This document shows positions 5,892-6,047 of a stretch of 6,047 nucleotides of DNA, piece by piece (position 1 is the stretch's first letter; every line of letters begins with the position of its first letter). Source of the DNA: Actinoplanes liguriensis. GTDB lineage: Bacteria; Actinomycetota; Actinomycetes; Mycobacteriales; Micromonosporaceae. Location: assembly GCA_000715855.1 (NCBI GenBank), contig KL571323.1, forward strand, positions 79,006 to 85,052. Reading direction: 5' to 3'. The notes beneath the pieces were generated by a model. It was not told the origin of the DNA. It saw nothing but the letters and a program-made list of their open reading frames with translations, and ran no database searches. Made by a program: the position numbers and the translations under genes.

Positions 5892-6047
5892 ATGGACGCC
5901 GTCGCGACGGTTCCGACACCGGTGAACGAGCCGGTCCTGAACTATGCGCCCGGCTCGCCGGAGCGCGCCGGCCTGCGGGAACGCCTGGCCGAGATGGCCG
6001 GCACCCCGATCGAGCTGACCATGACGATCGGCGGCGGGTCGCGGATG
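5892..6047 (+). CDS. pruA: 1-pyrroline-5-carboxylate dehydrogenase, N-terminal part
   Basis: The first 52 codons of a gene that continues past the window. The product begins MDAVATVPTPVNEP and continues with YAPGSPERAGLRERLAEMA and ELTMTIGG, a pattern I recognise as the N-terminus of actinobacterial P5C dehydrogenases (aldehyde dehydrogenase superfamily, about 540 residues). The enzyme oxidises P5C/glutamate semialdehyde to glutamate with NAD+, the second step of proline breakdown and the last step from ornithine and arginine. The catalytic Cys and Glu lie outside the window. ATG 5892 is preferred to ATG 5889 on ribosome-binding-site spacing and likeness to family starts; the difference is one Met. 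Its place behind the transporter suggests uptake and catabolism of the same amino acid, though a separate promoter is possible. Confidence 0.85.
   Translation, partial: MDAVATVPTPVNEPVLNYAPGSPERAGLRERLAEMAGTPIELTMTIGGGSRM

Overview
This window looks like ordinary chromosomal DNA from a high-GC actinobacterium. The codons strongly prefer G or C at the third position, there are GTG starts and a likely leaderless gene, and the last reading frame begins with an N-terminus I recognise from actinobacterial 1-pyrroline-5-carboxylate dehydrogenases. A Micromonosporaceae or Streptomyces relative would fit, but this is inference and the genus cannot be fixed from the sequence. All supported genes are on the plus strand. 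There are no RNA genes, mobile elements, CRISPR arrays or long repeats.

Layout: (1) bases 1-107 hold the last 34 codons of an unrecognised gene, closed by a strong intrinsic terminator (121-145). (2) A GntR-family regulator of the FadR/FCD type (159-812) starts 14 bases after that terminator, with no Shine-Dalgarno but with a -10-like hexamer placed as expected for a leaderless transcript. (3) A 94-base gap carries a GTATAC palindrome that fits the FadR-type operator core, then a clear ribosome binding site. (4) A complete five-gene ABC importer of the branched-chain amino acid (Liv/HAAT) type follows: lipoprotein substrate-binding protein (907-2112), LivH-type permease (2109-3347), LivM-type permease (3359-4324), LivG-type ATPase (4314-5105) and LivF-type ATPase (5102-5815). 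The genes overlap or sit 11 bases apart, so they form one translationally coupled operon. (5) After a 76-base gap with two small hairpins and an AT-rich leader comes the start of pruA (5892 to the window end).

How they may work together: the lipoprotein captures an amino acid outside the membrane, the LivH/LivM pair forms the channel, and LivG/LivF power transport with ATP. The GntR protein probably controls the set in response to a substrate or breakdown product. The pruA gene directly downstream oxidises the proline (and ornithine/arginine) breakdown intermediate P5C to glutamate, so proline or a related amino acid is a reasonable substrate guess; the sequence does not prove it.

The most unusual item is the LivH-type permease. 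It begins with an export signal and an approximately 90-residue beta-sandwich-like domain (carboxypeptidase-regulatory/Ig-like pattern) before the usual membrane core, which would put an extra domain on the outer face next to the binding protein. I see no evidence of a wholly new system; the other points are modest regulatory observations.
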